Positions 7,385 through 14,484 of a stretch of DNA of 55,736 bases are shown piece by piece. The stretch comes from a virus, in the IMG/VR virus record IMGVR_UViG_3300045120_000268, positions 1 through 55,736 of that record. One strand, 5' to 3'. The position numbers were made by a program, and so were the translations under genes. Position 1 is the stretch's first letter; every line of letters starts with the position of its first letter. The notes under the pieces were generated by a model. The model worked only from the letters and a program-made list of their open reading frames with translations, made no database searches and was not told the DNA's origin.

Positions 7385-7573
7385 TCACAGCGGCGGCAGC
7401 ATCGTCCGCGCCCGGCATTCACCCGCCGCATACGACCACACCCACCCGGGGTGCTTCCCCCCGCCGCCGCACCGGTGACACGCCCGCGTCGGATTCCGTG
7501 ACAGCGAGTAACGGTAGCTCCCGGCAGCCAGGACCAAAATTGCTACCGTGAGTAGCCATCCTTGGGTGGTCAC
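7385..7573 (-). CDS. Membrane-anchored protein with CxxC motif
   Basis: 62 residues from GTG 7573, with AGGAGG seven bases upstream. One N-terminal helix (GWLLTVAILVLAAGSYRYSL), then C-H-R-C-G-G-G-G-K-H-P-G and a later GEC, similar to small DnaJ-type zinc ribbons (CxxCxGxG). Function unknown. Confidence 0.6.
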   Translation of the reverse strand: MTTQGWLLTVAILVLAAGSYRYSLSRNPTRACHRCGGGGKHPGWVWSYAAGECRARTMLPPL

Positions 7574-7650
7574 CGACCCGCCTCCTGTCACACAGCGTCA
7601 CAGTCACTCCGGGTAGCATGTCCCTTTTGTCCTAGTTCTGTCCCAGTCGA

Positions 7651-7697
7651 GGGAGACACGAGCGACGAAGTCGCTCGCAAGAGCGTGCGAGTCTCCC
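7651..7697. other. Nested inverted repeats, possible structured RNA or operator
   Basis: GGGAGAC (7651-7657) pairs with GTCTCCC (7691-7697). Inside lies CGAGCGAC-GAA-GTCGCTCG (7659-7677), a perfect 8-base stem with a 3-base loop, followed by a partly pairing arm. It lies in the 166-base gap between the HNH gene (ends 7740) and the gene starting at 7573, both leftward. It may be the terminator of the translocase operon. Confidence 0.45.
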
Positions 7698-7739
7698 CGC
7701 ACGCCAGGTTCATGATCATCTGGAAGGTGCCGGGAACCA

Positions 7740-8411
7740 TCACGCTGCGTCACCTCGCCGGAATCGGGCACGCAGAGTGGCGACCACGCTGCGTGACGGC
7801 GGCGCGGGCGGTGGTGGTCGCTGACCGTAACCGGCGTACCGGACCATCAGCGTGTGCAGATGCACCGCCGGGTAGTCCAGCCGTTCCGCCGCCGTCTCCA
7901 GCGTCACCCCCGACCACACCATCTCAGCGCCGTCCTCCGCGAGCTTCACCACACACTCATGGCATCGGCGGCCGCCCTTGCCCACGAAGCCGCCGCAGCG
8001 GGCATGGTTGAGGCACGGCTGCGGCGGCTTCGGTTCCCGGGGCGGACGGTTCCGGGCACGGTCCTCCACCCGGTTCTGCAGCGGCGTCCCATACACCAGG
8101 TTCCCGGCGCCCGAACGGCAGCCGTCCTCACCGCCCGGGGCCCACCGGTTGTCCAGCGGGTCGTCGTTCCAGTGCCGGGCTTCCATCCCCTCCGGGCACG
8201 GCCCCTCGAAGGTGAGCAGGACGACGCTGTGGACGGTGCGCGTCTCCCGCTTCCCCTCATCGGAGACCATCTTCACCAGCGGGTAGCCGGTGCCGCTGTG
8301 GCTGCGGGTCGTGGCCATGATCTCGCCACCGGGGCGGCGCCGGATCCGGCCGGCGTCGCTGGCCAGGTACCGGCCGAACCCCGGGATAGGCTTCCACGTC
8401 TCATCCATCAT
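7740..8411 (-). CDS. HNH endonuclease with NUMOD4-type N-terminus
   Basis: 223 residues; ATG 8411 overlaps the translocase stop and has GGGAGGAA upstream (ATG 8408 also possible). Residues 5-25 (WKPIPGFGRYLASDAGRIRR) are a NUMOD4 motif of homing-type nucleases. Next comes an HNH core: VHSVVLLTFEGP, RHWNDDPLDNRW, NLVYGTPLQNRVED, with H and N residues in the usual places. A Cys/His cluster (CLNHARCGGFVGKGGRRCHEC) and a C-terminal helix-turn-helix-like segment (LETAAERLDYPAVHLHTLMV) complete it. It may be a free-standing homing nuclease riding in the module, or a nicking enzyme serving it. Confidence 0.85.
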   Translation of the reverse strand: MMDETWKPIPGFGRYLASDAGRIRRRPGGEIMATTRSHSGTGYPLVKMVSDEGKRETRTVHSVVLLTFEGPCPEGMEARHWNDDPLDNRWAPGGEDGCRSGAGNLVYGTPLQNRVEDRARNRPPREPKPPQPCLNHARCGGFVGKGGRRCHECVVKLAEDGAEMVWSGVTLETAAERLDYPAVHLHTLMVRYAGYGQRPPPPAPPSRSVVATLRARFRRGDAA

Positions 8412-10144
8412 CGGTTCCTCCCTGCCACATAGGCGTACAAGTCCGCCGGATCCCAGATGCGGGCGTTGCCCCGGTACCCCAGTTCCTTCGGGAACCCGTC
8501 GCGCTGGGATGCCTTCTGGGCTGCGCCGAGCGCACGGTGATAATCCCGGCCCGTGAATATGCCCTCCCGCACCGCCTCGCTGAGCGTTATCCCCTGGGGC
8601 AGTTCAGGGACATGTCCCTGAGACATCCGCAGGTCAGGAGCCCCCATAGGCAAGGCCACACGATCTGGGACAGCGATCCCCGGCATCCCCGCCGGGCACG
8701 GCGTCACCACACCCGCGACGGCGAGCTCCCGCGCCTGCTCGAGGTCCATCAGCGGTGTCTGCGCCTCGCTGATCGTCGCACCGGCGACGCACTGGACGCG
8801 GCCGATGACGTCCGGCGACGGAGGCATCGGCACGTCGCGGCCGACGAGCATGTTCCACGAGCCCTGCTGGTAGCGGGCCAGGCAGCGGACACCGATGTTC
8901 TCCCGCACGGAGCCACCGCCGAGGATTTCCGCGGTGAGCTGCTGGGCGATGATGATCTCATGCATGTCTACCGCCCGGCCCGCGAACGAGACCCGCGCCA
9001 TCCCCGTCAGCGCGGGGGATTTCTTCGGCGGCTCTTTCCCGCCGTGGGTGTCTGACCAGTCCTGTTTCACCACCGGGTCGCCCCAGTGCTCTTTCAGCAG
9101 CGGTGCCGCGAGGTTCAGCTCTTCCACGACGACCCACAGCCGGGGGCCGACGCTGCCGAGCAGGGTGCCTTTGGCGTTGATGATGCGTTCGGCGACCTGG
9201 TTGCGGCGCTCGAGTTCGTCGCTGAGCCACACCATCGCGTCATGCAGGTCAGAGGTGCGGCGGGCGTAGCCGACGTTGGGGATCTGGCCGTATTCGGCGT
9301 CCATGTCCTTGAACACCCACGGGTGGGAGAACAGCTTCGCGTCGAGGATGAGCGCGACCGCGCCGCGCTGCAGGTCCTGCACCAGCCAGAACGTCGTCAA
9401 GTTCGACTTGCCGGCCCCGCTGCCCATCGCGACGCCAAAATGGGGGGAATCGAGGTTGAGGGAAATTTTGACGGTCTTGCCCTGTTTCCCGATCCCCACC
9501 ATGAGCTCGTCGCGGCCCAGGGCCGCGACCCGCTGCTCAACGTCGTTTCCCCAGGTCACGAGGCTGGGTGGGGGTTCGCTGTGGGTGTAGACGACGTACC
9601 TGGCGCGGCCTTGCAACTGCCGGTCCACTGAGGGTGCCTCAATGCCGAGGGTGACACTGACGGTGTTGTCCAGCGCTGCCCACTCCCGGTCGGTGCCCAT
9701 CCACTCCGCCGGCAGCCACACCTTCGCCCGGGTCCGGTCGGGTTCGATCTGCAGCCGTGGCGGTACGCCCTCGAGCATCGGCGCGAGGCGGCGCTGCAGC
9801 GGCCGGACGTAGCGCCAGTGATGCGGCAGGTGCCGAAGCCGCCGGAACCACAGCCACCAGCCACCCACGCCGAGCGCGGCCAGGACCACGGCGGCGACAG
9901 CGCCGAGGGTGACGGTGCGGGCCGCCAGCAGGCCGTACAGCAAGCCGAACAGGGCGACGGTGCCGCCGGTGCGGACCGCGGCGTGGCGGCGGCGGCGCCA
10001 GCGGCGCGGGCGCGGCTGGCCGTCGAGGTCCAGGCCGGTGAACCAGCGCCACATGACCTGGACAAGCCAGGACTGGCTGGCCTTGCGCCACAGCCACGCG
10101 GCGGTAAGGCCAGCCAGCACCGTCAGGACGACCGCTGCTGCCAC
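8408..10144 (-). CDS. FtsK/SpoIIIE-type (TraB-like) DNA translocase
   Basis: 578 residues from GTG 10144 (TAGTG overlap with the upstream gene). Three hydrophobic helices lie within residues 2-100, then a cytoplasmic ATPase: Walker A GSGAGKS at about 241-247, a Walker B-like VALILDAK and a second acidic strand LWVVVEELNLA. The C-terminal 60 residues (TLSEAVREGIFTGRDYHRAL onward) look like a winged-helix DNA-reading domain. This layout is that of TraB/TraSA proteins, which move double-stranded plasmid DNA between Streptomyces mycelia, and of FtsK-like proteins annotated in some actinophages. Coupled with a DUF2637 gene and facing a GntR regulator, as in plasmid tra loci. Actual transfer activity is inference. 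Confidence 0.85.
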   Translation of the reverse strand: MAAAVVLTVLAGLTAAWLWRKASQSWLVQVMWRWFTGLDLDGQPRPRRWRRRRHAAVRTGGTVALFGLLYGLLAARTVTLGAVAAVVLAALGVGGWWLWFRRLRHLPHHWRYVRPLQRRLAPMLEGVPPRLQIEPDRTRAKVWLPAEWMGTDREWAALDNTVSVTLGIEAPSVDRQLQGRARYVVYTHSEPPPSLVTWGNDVEQRVAALGRDELMVGIGKQGKTVKISLNLDSPHFGVAMGSGAGKSNLTTFWLVQDLQRGAVALILDAKLFSHPWVFKDMDAEYGQIPNVGYARRTSDLHDAMVWLSDELERRNQVAERIINAKGTLLGSVGPRLWVVVEELNLAAPLLKEHWGDPVVKQDWSDTHGGKEPPKKSPALTGMARVSFAGRAVDMHEIIIAQQLTAEILGGGSVRENIGVRCLARYQQGSWNMLVGRDVPMPPSPDVIGRVQCVAGATISEAQTPLMDLEQARELAVAGVVTPCPAGMPGIAVPDRVALPMGAPDLRMSQGHVPELPQGITLSEAVREGIFTGRDYHRALGAAQKASQRDGFPKELGYRGNARIWDPADLYAYVAGRNR

Positions 10145-10704
10145 TAGGCGCCCCCGTGCCCGTTGAAGGCTGCCTTGACGGCTGCGCGCTCCCGCTTCTG
10201 GACGAGCCTGGCCGTCTTCGGCGAGACCCCCTCATCGGTCATGATCTTCCGTTGCGGTTCGGGCTGCCAGGCAGTTACACGCGGAGTTACAGCTGGCGGG
10301 GTCGTGCGGGCGGTGCGGCGCACCATCAGGATCGACATCTCCGCGCACCCGATGAACGCATACGCCGGCCACCCCGAAATCAGCGCCCCGGTGACACCGG
10401 ACGCGGCGCCGTAGGCGACGTTCGCGGCCAGTGTGGCGAGCACCGACGACAGGAGCATCACCTGCGCCAGCCACGGCGCGGCGAGACGCAGCCGGGCGGC
10501 GCGCAACAGGACGAGGCTGGAGGCGACGACGGTCCCGTCGATGGAGAACGGCAGCAGCACCGCCGCCAGCTGGGTCTGCCCGTGGGTGGCCGCGAGATCC
10601 CGGATGTGAATGAAGCTCACGGTTGCCGCGATGGCGGCGACGAACAGCACCGCGGCGGCGGTGCCGCGCCGGATCCACCGGTCGGGTTCTGTACGGTTCT
10701 GCAT
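10144..10704 (-). CDS. DUF2637 multi-pass membrane protein (Spd-like)
   Basis: 186 residues from ATG 10704 (GTGAGGTCCTG upstream). Four hydrophobic helices occur within residues 14-130 (AAAVLFVAAIAATVSFIHI, LLPFSIDGTVVASSLVLL, MLLSSVLATLAANVAYGA, ISGWPAYAFIGCAEMSILMV); the LxPxSxDGxVVxxS motif is typical of DUF2637. The C-terminal tail is basic (KTARLVQKRERAAVKAAF). DUF2637 proteins accompany transfer and spread genes on Streptomyces plasmids. The gene ends by overlapping the translocase start, so the two are probably co-translated. Confidence 0.8.
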   Translation of the reverse strand: MQNRTEPDRWIRRGTAAAVLFVAAIAATVSFIHIRDLAATHGQTQLAAVLLPFSIDGTVVASSLVLLRAARLRLAAPWLAQVMLLSSVLATLAANVAYGAASGVTGALISGWPAYAFIGCAEMSILMVRRTARTTPPAVTPRVTAWQPEPQRKIMTDEGVSPKTARLVQKRERAAVKAAFNGHGGA

Positions 10705-10728
10705 CAGGACCTCACTCGGTTTGGGGTC

Positions 10729-10805
10729 TTAGGCCAGCGGGAGGCGTTTGCGCGCTAACCGCTGGCCGCCATAACTCATAGGTGGTGGTGGTGGGCACTG
10801 GGCAT
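10729..10805 (-). other. Two coupled leader-like mini-ORFs upstream of DUF2637 gene
   Basis: On the minus strand, GTAGGAGGTG precedes ATG 10805, which encodes MPSAHHHHL and stops at 10776. ATG 10779 overlaps that stop (ATGA) and encodes a 16-residue basic peptide (MSYGGQRLARKRLPLA) ending at 10729, 25 bases before the DUF2637 start. The Shine-Dalgarno site is unusually close to the first ATG. Their expression is unproven; a translated leader controlling the membrane/translocase genes is one possibility. Confidence 0.35.
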
Positions 10806-10833
10806 CACCTCCTACTCGGTTCAGGCTTGGGGT

Positions 10834-11178
10834 CTAGGTGCCTTCGATTGGCGATACGGGAGGCATGCTGATCTCAAGATCAACGCGCCACTTAACGAAC
10901 GATCCGGCATTGAGGTCCCAGATCCGCACAAGCTCGCTGACGTGAAAGCCCGACCCTTCCAGCAGCCAGACAGCACGCAGGCCGGAATGATCTCCACCGC
11001 CGAAGTAGATCACCGGATGTGGGTAGGCATGGCCCGGGCCACCCTGACAGGACGAGCCTGTCAGGACGCCATGATCGCGGAGAAGGATCACCGCATCGCG
11101 GATACCCGGATCGAGATCCGCGCGGATATCTTCCTCTGCCGGTTCCCATTTCTCGAAAGTGGCTGGGGTATCAGTCAT
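10834..11178 (-). CDS. Conserved phage protein, hypothetical
   Basis: 114 residues from ATG 11178 with GAGGGAGG upstream. The central SSCQGGPGHAYPHPVIYFGG motif is one I recall in many unassigned phage and prophage proteins (C-x-G-G-x-G-H-A-x-P). The invariant Cys and His residues hint at a metal or catalytic site, but no activity is known. First larger gene of the leftward operon. Confidence 0.7.
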   Translation of the reverse strand: MTDTPATFEKWEPAEEDIRADLDPGIRDAVILLRDHGVLTGSSCQGGPGHAYPHPVIYFGGGDHSGLRAVWLLEGSGFHVSELVRIWDLNAGSFVKWRVDLEISMPPVSPIEGT

Positions 11179-11194
11179 CCCTGCATCCTCCCTC

Positions 11195-11308
11195 TCAGTC
11201 GCCGCCGCGGTAAGCGGCCACGACCCACAGCGCCGTCCCCGCCGCGGCCACCAGCAGCACGACCGCCCACAGCGCCCACCACCGCCAGCGCACCCACCAC
11301 CGCCTCAC
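11195..11308 (-). CDS. Tiny Trp-rich membrane protein
   Basis: 37 residues from GTG 11308, overlapping the stop of the upstream gene (GTGA). RRWWVRWRWWALWAVVLLVA is followed by a second hydrophobic stretch (GTALWVVAAYRGGD). Arg/Trp-rich start, then a single membrane helix. Too short for most gene finders; the coupling overlap is the main support. Confidence 0.55.
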   Translation of the reverse strand: MRRWWVRWRWWALWAVVLLVAAAGTALWVVAAYRGGD

Positions 11309-11490
11309 CTCTCCCGCCGGGCGATCCACGCACGGACCTGGTCCCGCAGGTCCGTCCAGTCCTCACCCGTCAGCCAGGGCGACGGCGACGTCCTCAGCCG
11401 CCGCGCGTGCGGCAGCCGGTCCACCCCCACCGAGAACCGCCAGCCGGGAAACTCGCGTTCAAGATCCATCTGTCTCAGCTCGTCATCCAT
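11305..11490 (-). CDS. Small basic protein, hypothetical
   Basis: 61 residues from ATG 11490, with GGAGGGGG upstream; ATG 11508 gives 6 more residues but lacks a good site. LEREFPGWRFSVGVDRLPHA resembles a short actinobacterial motif (FPGWxI...) of unknown function. First gene of the leftward module, divergent from the GntR regulator. Confidence 0.6.
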   Translation of the reverse strand: MDDELRQMDLEREFPGWRFSVGVDRLPHARRLRTSPSPWLTGEDWTDLRDQVRAWIARRER

Positions 11491-11512
11491 CTTCCGATCC
11501 CCCTCCAAGGTG

Positions 11513-11531
11513 TTCTACTATACTAACCACA
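11513..11531. promoter_or_regulatory. Divergent promoter/operator region of the GntR and leftward module
   Basis: GTTCTACTATACTAAC is an AT-rich island with TACTAT (plus strand) and TATAGT/TAGTAT (minus strand) -10-like hexamers, flanked by GTT and AAC arms. It lies between the genes starting at 11490 (-) and 11590 (+). GntR proteins commonly repress their own divergent promoter, so this is the natural operator candidate. Confidence 0.5.
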
Positions 11532-11589
11532 TGGTGCCTATACCAGAGACTGGGCTCTATCGGCACGCAGGGGGTCCGATCACTACGTT

Positions 11590-11835
11590 GTGCAGGTGCA
11601 AATTGATCATGAGTCGGACGTGTTCCCGTACCGGCAGGTAGCGGACCAGCTCCGCGCGGCGATCGACGCCGGCGAATACGGGCCTGGCCGCAAGATCCCG
11701 TCGCTGCAGGCGCTGGTCCGTGAGACCGGGCTCGCGGTCGAGACGATCCGCCGCGCCATCCGCGTCCTCGTCGACGAGGGCGTCGTCTACACGGTGCAGG
11801 GCCGGGGCACATTCGTCAGCAAGGAGCGGAAATGA
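11590..11835 (+). CDS. Short GntR-family transcription regulator
   Basis: 81 residues from GTG 11590 (no strong ribosome site; 6 bases further, GTG 11596 is an alternative). It contains only the GntR winged-helix domain: PYRQVADQLRAAIDAGEYGP, then KIPSLQALVRETGLAVETIR (recognition helix) and VYTVQGRGTFVS wing. No effector domain, like KorSA/TraR-type regulators of actinomycete plasmid transfer genes. It is divergent from the translocase operon, which it may repress, and is coupled by ATGA to the next gene. Confidence 0.85.
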   Translation: MQVQIDHESDVFPYRQVADQLRAAIDAGEYGPGRKIPSLQALVRETGLAVETIRRAIRVLVDEGVVYTVQGRGTFVSKERK

Positions 11836-12053
11836 GCGATGGTGTCGTCCGCATGGTGGTCCTGGTCGAGCGCGACAGCCCCCAGAGCGTAGTGGCCGTG
11901 TCCCGTGGCTGGGTGATCCCGAAAGAGGTCTTCGCCGACATGGAAGCAACCTTCCGGCGCTACTACGGCCCCCCGGCGCAGGAGGGGATGCGCGACTTGG
12001 CGACCCGTGACGATGTGGTTATGGATAGAGAGAGAAGGGATACCGATGGCTGA
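11832..12053 (+). CDS. Hypothetical protein coupled to GntR
   Basis: 73 residues from ATG 11832 (ATGA overlap). Begins SDGVVRMVVLVERDSPQSVV, beta-rich, followed by a helical segment (FADMEATFRRYYG). No family recognised. The overlap suggests a role with the regulator, perhaps as a modulator. Confidence 0.55.
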   Translation: MSDGVVRMVVLVERDSPQSVVAVSRGWVIPKEVFADMEATFRRYYGPPAQEGMRDLATRDDVVMDRERRDTDG

Positions 12054-12324
12054 GACCGTCCGTGTATCTCGCGCCCTGTACCGGCAGGCACTAGACGACG
12101 CCATCGAGTACACCATCGGGCAAGGGGACGTTCGTGAAGGAGCCAGGGCAATGACATGGGATAGCAAGACAGAGGATCTTGCGTGGCTGATGAAGGGCGG
12201 CGCTACAGGCATCTTGTTCGCCCACGAGAAGTACTACGTCATCGTTGCCGGGCGTCTGGTCGGGATCTGGACGAAACGCCGCTGGGCGAAGCGAGACCTG
12301 CGTTACCGGCTGCGGCACCCATGA
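12046..12324 (+). CDS. Hypothetical protein
   Basis: 92 residues from ATG 12046 (GAGAAGG upstream), overlapping the previous gene by 8 bases. The N-terminus ETVRVSRALYRQALDDAIEY is helical; the C-terminal part is basic (TKRRWAKRDLRYRLRHP). Codon bias is weaker than in the early operon. No domain recognised. Confidence 0.55.
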   Translation: MAETVRVSRALYRQALDDAIEYTIGQGDVREGARAMTWDSKTEDLAWLMKGGATGILFAHEKYYVIVAGRLVGIWTKRRWAKRDLRYRLRHP

Positions 12325-12549
12325 CGGTGCAGGCCAGGGCAATGAAAGGCAACCGCCGCCGGGGCGGCCTGGGGGCCCGTTGTCACTGACTGTCACCGCG
12401 TACCGGGCGCGGGGCTCTGCGGCTATACGCCAGTAGCCTCCTGTGACTGGTGAGGCGTTTCTGTGGCTCCCCGGAGCGCTTTCCCGGGTATGCGTAGTGG
12501 CGTGACTTACGAGCCATCGTATGTACAGGTTTACTGCTATCATCAGAGG
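12325..12549. other. Intergenic region upstream of integrase block
   Basis: 225 bases with no supported gene. It holds short repeats of GTCAC/GTGAC, a GC-rich stem around 12347-12375, and near its right end a -10-like TATCAT (12538-12543) placed 7 bases before GTG 12550. The attachment site of the serine integrase is expected near its gene and could lie here, but I cannot identify a core without a host sequence. Confidence 0.4.
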
Positions 12550-12726
12550 GTGACGGAAACCGGGGCGATGGCCCAGCGCATCACGATCTGCCAACTCTGC
12601 CGGAAGCGCGTCTACCGGGTGCGCAACGGCGAGTGGTACCACGACCGCAACGCCAGCGCGTTCTGCCACCCAGGCGACGGCACGCGCCGCAAGGCCCTGC
12701 CGCTGGAGATCGAGGTGGCGCGGTGA
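12550..12726 (+). CDS. Small zinc-finger-like protein
   Basis: 58 residues from GTG 12550, or 52 from ATG 12568. TATCAT at 12538 placed just ahead of GTG 12550 suggests a leaderless mRNA. Motif C-Q-L-C with later H-D-R and C-H (ICQLCRKRVYRV, AFCHPGDG) suggests one zinc site. First gene of the integrase transcription unit. Confidence 0.6.
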   Translation: MTETGAMAQRITICQLCRKRVYRVRNGEWYHDRNASAFCHPGDGTRRKALPLEIEVAR

Positions 12727-12929
12727 CGTTCTACGTGATGGGGGACTCACGCCATCCTCAGGCGATCAGGCTGGTGGAGACCGAGACTGCGGGTCTTGAG
12801 CAGTGCGACGTGGACTGGGGCAACGCGACCACCTCTCAGCGTTGTGTGCGGGTTGGCGGCCACGGCGGCGTCCACGTTGACAGCGAAGGCCGTGAGTGGG
12901 GCTGGGTGCTCGCAGCGGAGATGTGGTAA
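12723..12929 (+). CDS. Hypothetical protein
   Basis: 68 residues from GTG 12723 (GTGA overlap). Contains EQCDVDWGNA, SQRCVRVGGHGGVHVDSEG and a Trp-rich end: two Cys and two His in a spacing that could bind a metal. Function unknown. Confidence 0.55.
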   Translation: MTFYVMGDSRHPQAIRLVETETAGLEQCDVDWGNATTSQRCVRVGGHGGVHVDSEGREWGWVLAAEMW

Positions 12930-12935
12930 CCGGCG

Positions 12936-13073
12936 ATGACGGCTCGCATGGCGGTGGTCACCAGCCGGGGGCAACTGGTCGGATGCTGTCTCGCTCACCA
13001 TCGTGTGGTCTATCTGAGTATCTGGCAGGAGTGGACTCACACTGATGGCCGGGTCTGTGACAAGCAGAACTGA
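12936..13073 (+). CDS. Small hypothetical protein before integrase
   Basis: 45 residues from ATG 12936, ending 29 bases inside the integrase reading frame. VTSRGQLVGCCLAHHRVVYL is plausible protein sequence, but the ribosome site is weak and there is no recognised family. May instead be untranslated leader. Confidence 0.35.
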   Translation: MTARMAVVTSRGQLVGCCLAHHRVVYLSIWQEWTHTDGRVCDKQN

Positions 13074-14484
13074 GCCGCTGGAGGCCGGGATCTACTGCCG
13101 CCTCAGCCTCGCCCGCGACGGCGACACCACCAAAGTCGACGAGCAGGAACGCATCTGCCGCGAACTGCTCCGCCAGCGCGGATGGGAACCAGTCACCGGC
13201 TGCGGCTACCCCGACCCCAACGGCGTCTACACCGACAACAGCAAATCCGCGTGGAAGAAAAACACCAAACGCCCCGCGTGGGACCAGATGCTCACCGACG
13301 TCGACGCGGGCAAGCTCGCCGCGATCGTCGTCTACCACGGCGACCGCCTCGTCCGGCAGCCGTTCGACCTCAACCACCTCATCAAGCTCGCCGACGGCCG
13401 TGGTCTCAGGATCGCCAGCCCCACCGGCGACCGCGACCTCGACAACCACGACGACCGGTTCGTCCTCCGCATCCTCACCGACGTCGCCTGCAAAGAATCC
13501 GACGACACCTCCCGGCGGATGAAGACCGGCCACGCCCGCCGGCGCCGCGCTGGCATCGTCACCACCGGCGGCCGCGGCGGCAGGCTGTTCGGATTCGCCA
13601 AGGACGGCGTCACCCACGTCCCCAAGGAGGCGGCGATCGTCCGCGAGGTGACCGCCGCGATCCTCGCCGGCGGTTCCGTCCGCCACATCGCCGCGGACCT
13701 CCGGGAGCGGGGCGTCACCACCACGGCCGGGAAGCCCATGCACCCGCTCGCCATCCGCCGCATGATCGGCTCGCCGCGCTATGCCGGGCTGATGCCCGGC
13801 GGCGTCTCAGCTGCAGCATGGGCTCCCATCGTGGAACGCGAAGACTGGGAGATGGCGACCGCGTTGCTGGACAGCCGCGGCGGGATGCTGCCGGCGGGGC
13901 ACAATGCAGGCAAGTACCTGCTGTCCGGCCTGGCGGTGTGCGGGGTGTGCGGGCGCGGCCTTCAGGTGCTGCCCGCGCACACGGCGCGCTGGACGGGGAA
14001 GCCGGTTCACGTGGCGGCGCGGTACGGATGCCTGCGGGACGGCTGCCGCAAAGTGTTCCGCGACCTGGCTCTGCTCGACGGGTACGTATCGGCCCGCGTT
14101 GTGGAACGTCTGAACAACCCCGCCAGCCCGCCCGGGCGCCTGCCGTCCACGCCGGGACTGGCTGTCGAGCTCCGCGCACTGGCCGAGGAGCGCGAGCAGG
14201 TCGAGGCCGCGATTGCCGACCACACCAAGGGCCGACTCGCCGTTCTCCTCTTGCGCCTCGACTCCCTCGACACGCGGCTCGCCGATATCCGGGAGCTGGC
14301 CGGGGCCGGCGCACAGGCCCGCGTCCTCGGCCGCCATGCGGGCCTCAGCCTGGACGAGTTCGCAGGCCTCGAGCTTGGCGTTCGCCGGGCACTCGTCTCT
14401 GGGTGCTACAAAGTGGTAGTCCTGCCAGCGTCGGCCCGGGGGCCGGGGTTCCGCACGGACGACGTGACCCTGGAACCCCGGTGA
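13045..14484 (+). CDS. int: Large serine recombinase (integrase)
   Basis: 479 residues from ATG 13045 (GTG 13057 is also possible). N-terminal resolvase fold begins GIYCRLSLARDGD, with Ser21 the expected catalytic serine; downstream Arg residues (GDRLVR, SRRMKTGHARRRR) fit the active site. The recombinase domain carries RHIAADLRERGVTTTAGKP and PLAIRRMIGSPRYAGL. A zinc ribbon follows (C-G-V-C-G-R-G-L and later YGCLRDGC), then a C-terminal coiled coil with EELAEEREQVEAAI-like helices. Length and order match phage serine integrases such as those of phiC31 and Bxb1 type. It would integrate the phage into the host chromosome; attP is not identified. Confidence 0.95.
   Translation: MAGSVTSRTEPLEAGIYCRLSLARDGDTTKVDEQERICRELLRQRGWEPVTGCGYPDPNGVYTDNSKSAWKKNTKRPAWDQMLTDVDAGKLAAIVVYHGDRLVRQPFDLNHLIKLADGRGLRIASPTGDRDLDNHDDRFVLRILTDVACKESDDTSRRMKTGHARRRRAGIVTTGGRGGRLFGFAKDGVTHVPKEAAIVREVTAAILAGGSVRHIAADLRERGVTTTAGKPMHPLAIRRMIGSPRYAGLMPGGVSAAAWAPIVEREDWEMATALLDSRGGMLPAGHNAGKYLLSGLAVCGVCGRGLQVLPAHTARWTGKPVHVAARYGCLRDGCRKVFRDLALLDGYVSARVVERLNNPASPPGRLPSTPGLAVELRALAEEREQVEAAIADHTKGRLAVLLLRLDSLDTRLADIRELAGAGAQARVLGRHAGLSLDEFAGLELGVRRALVSGCYKVVVLPASARGPGFRTDDVTLEPR

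Noticed and set aside
7562-8011. 149-residue plus-strand frame over the HNH gene end
   Set aside because: Most of it is antisense to the HNH gene and it has no ribosome site; its non-overlapping part is a structured intergenic region.
11532-11641. ATG 11532 mini-ORF of 36 codons ahead of GntR
   Set aside because: It sits 11 bases after a -10-like TACTAT and could be leaderless, but its frame runs out of phase into the GntR gene and the peptide shows no conserved feature.
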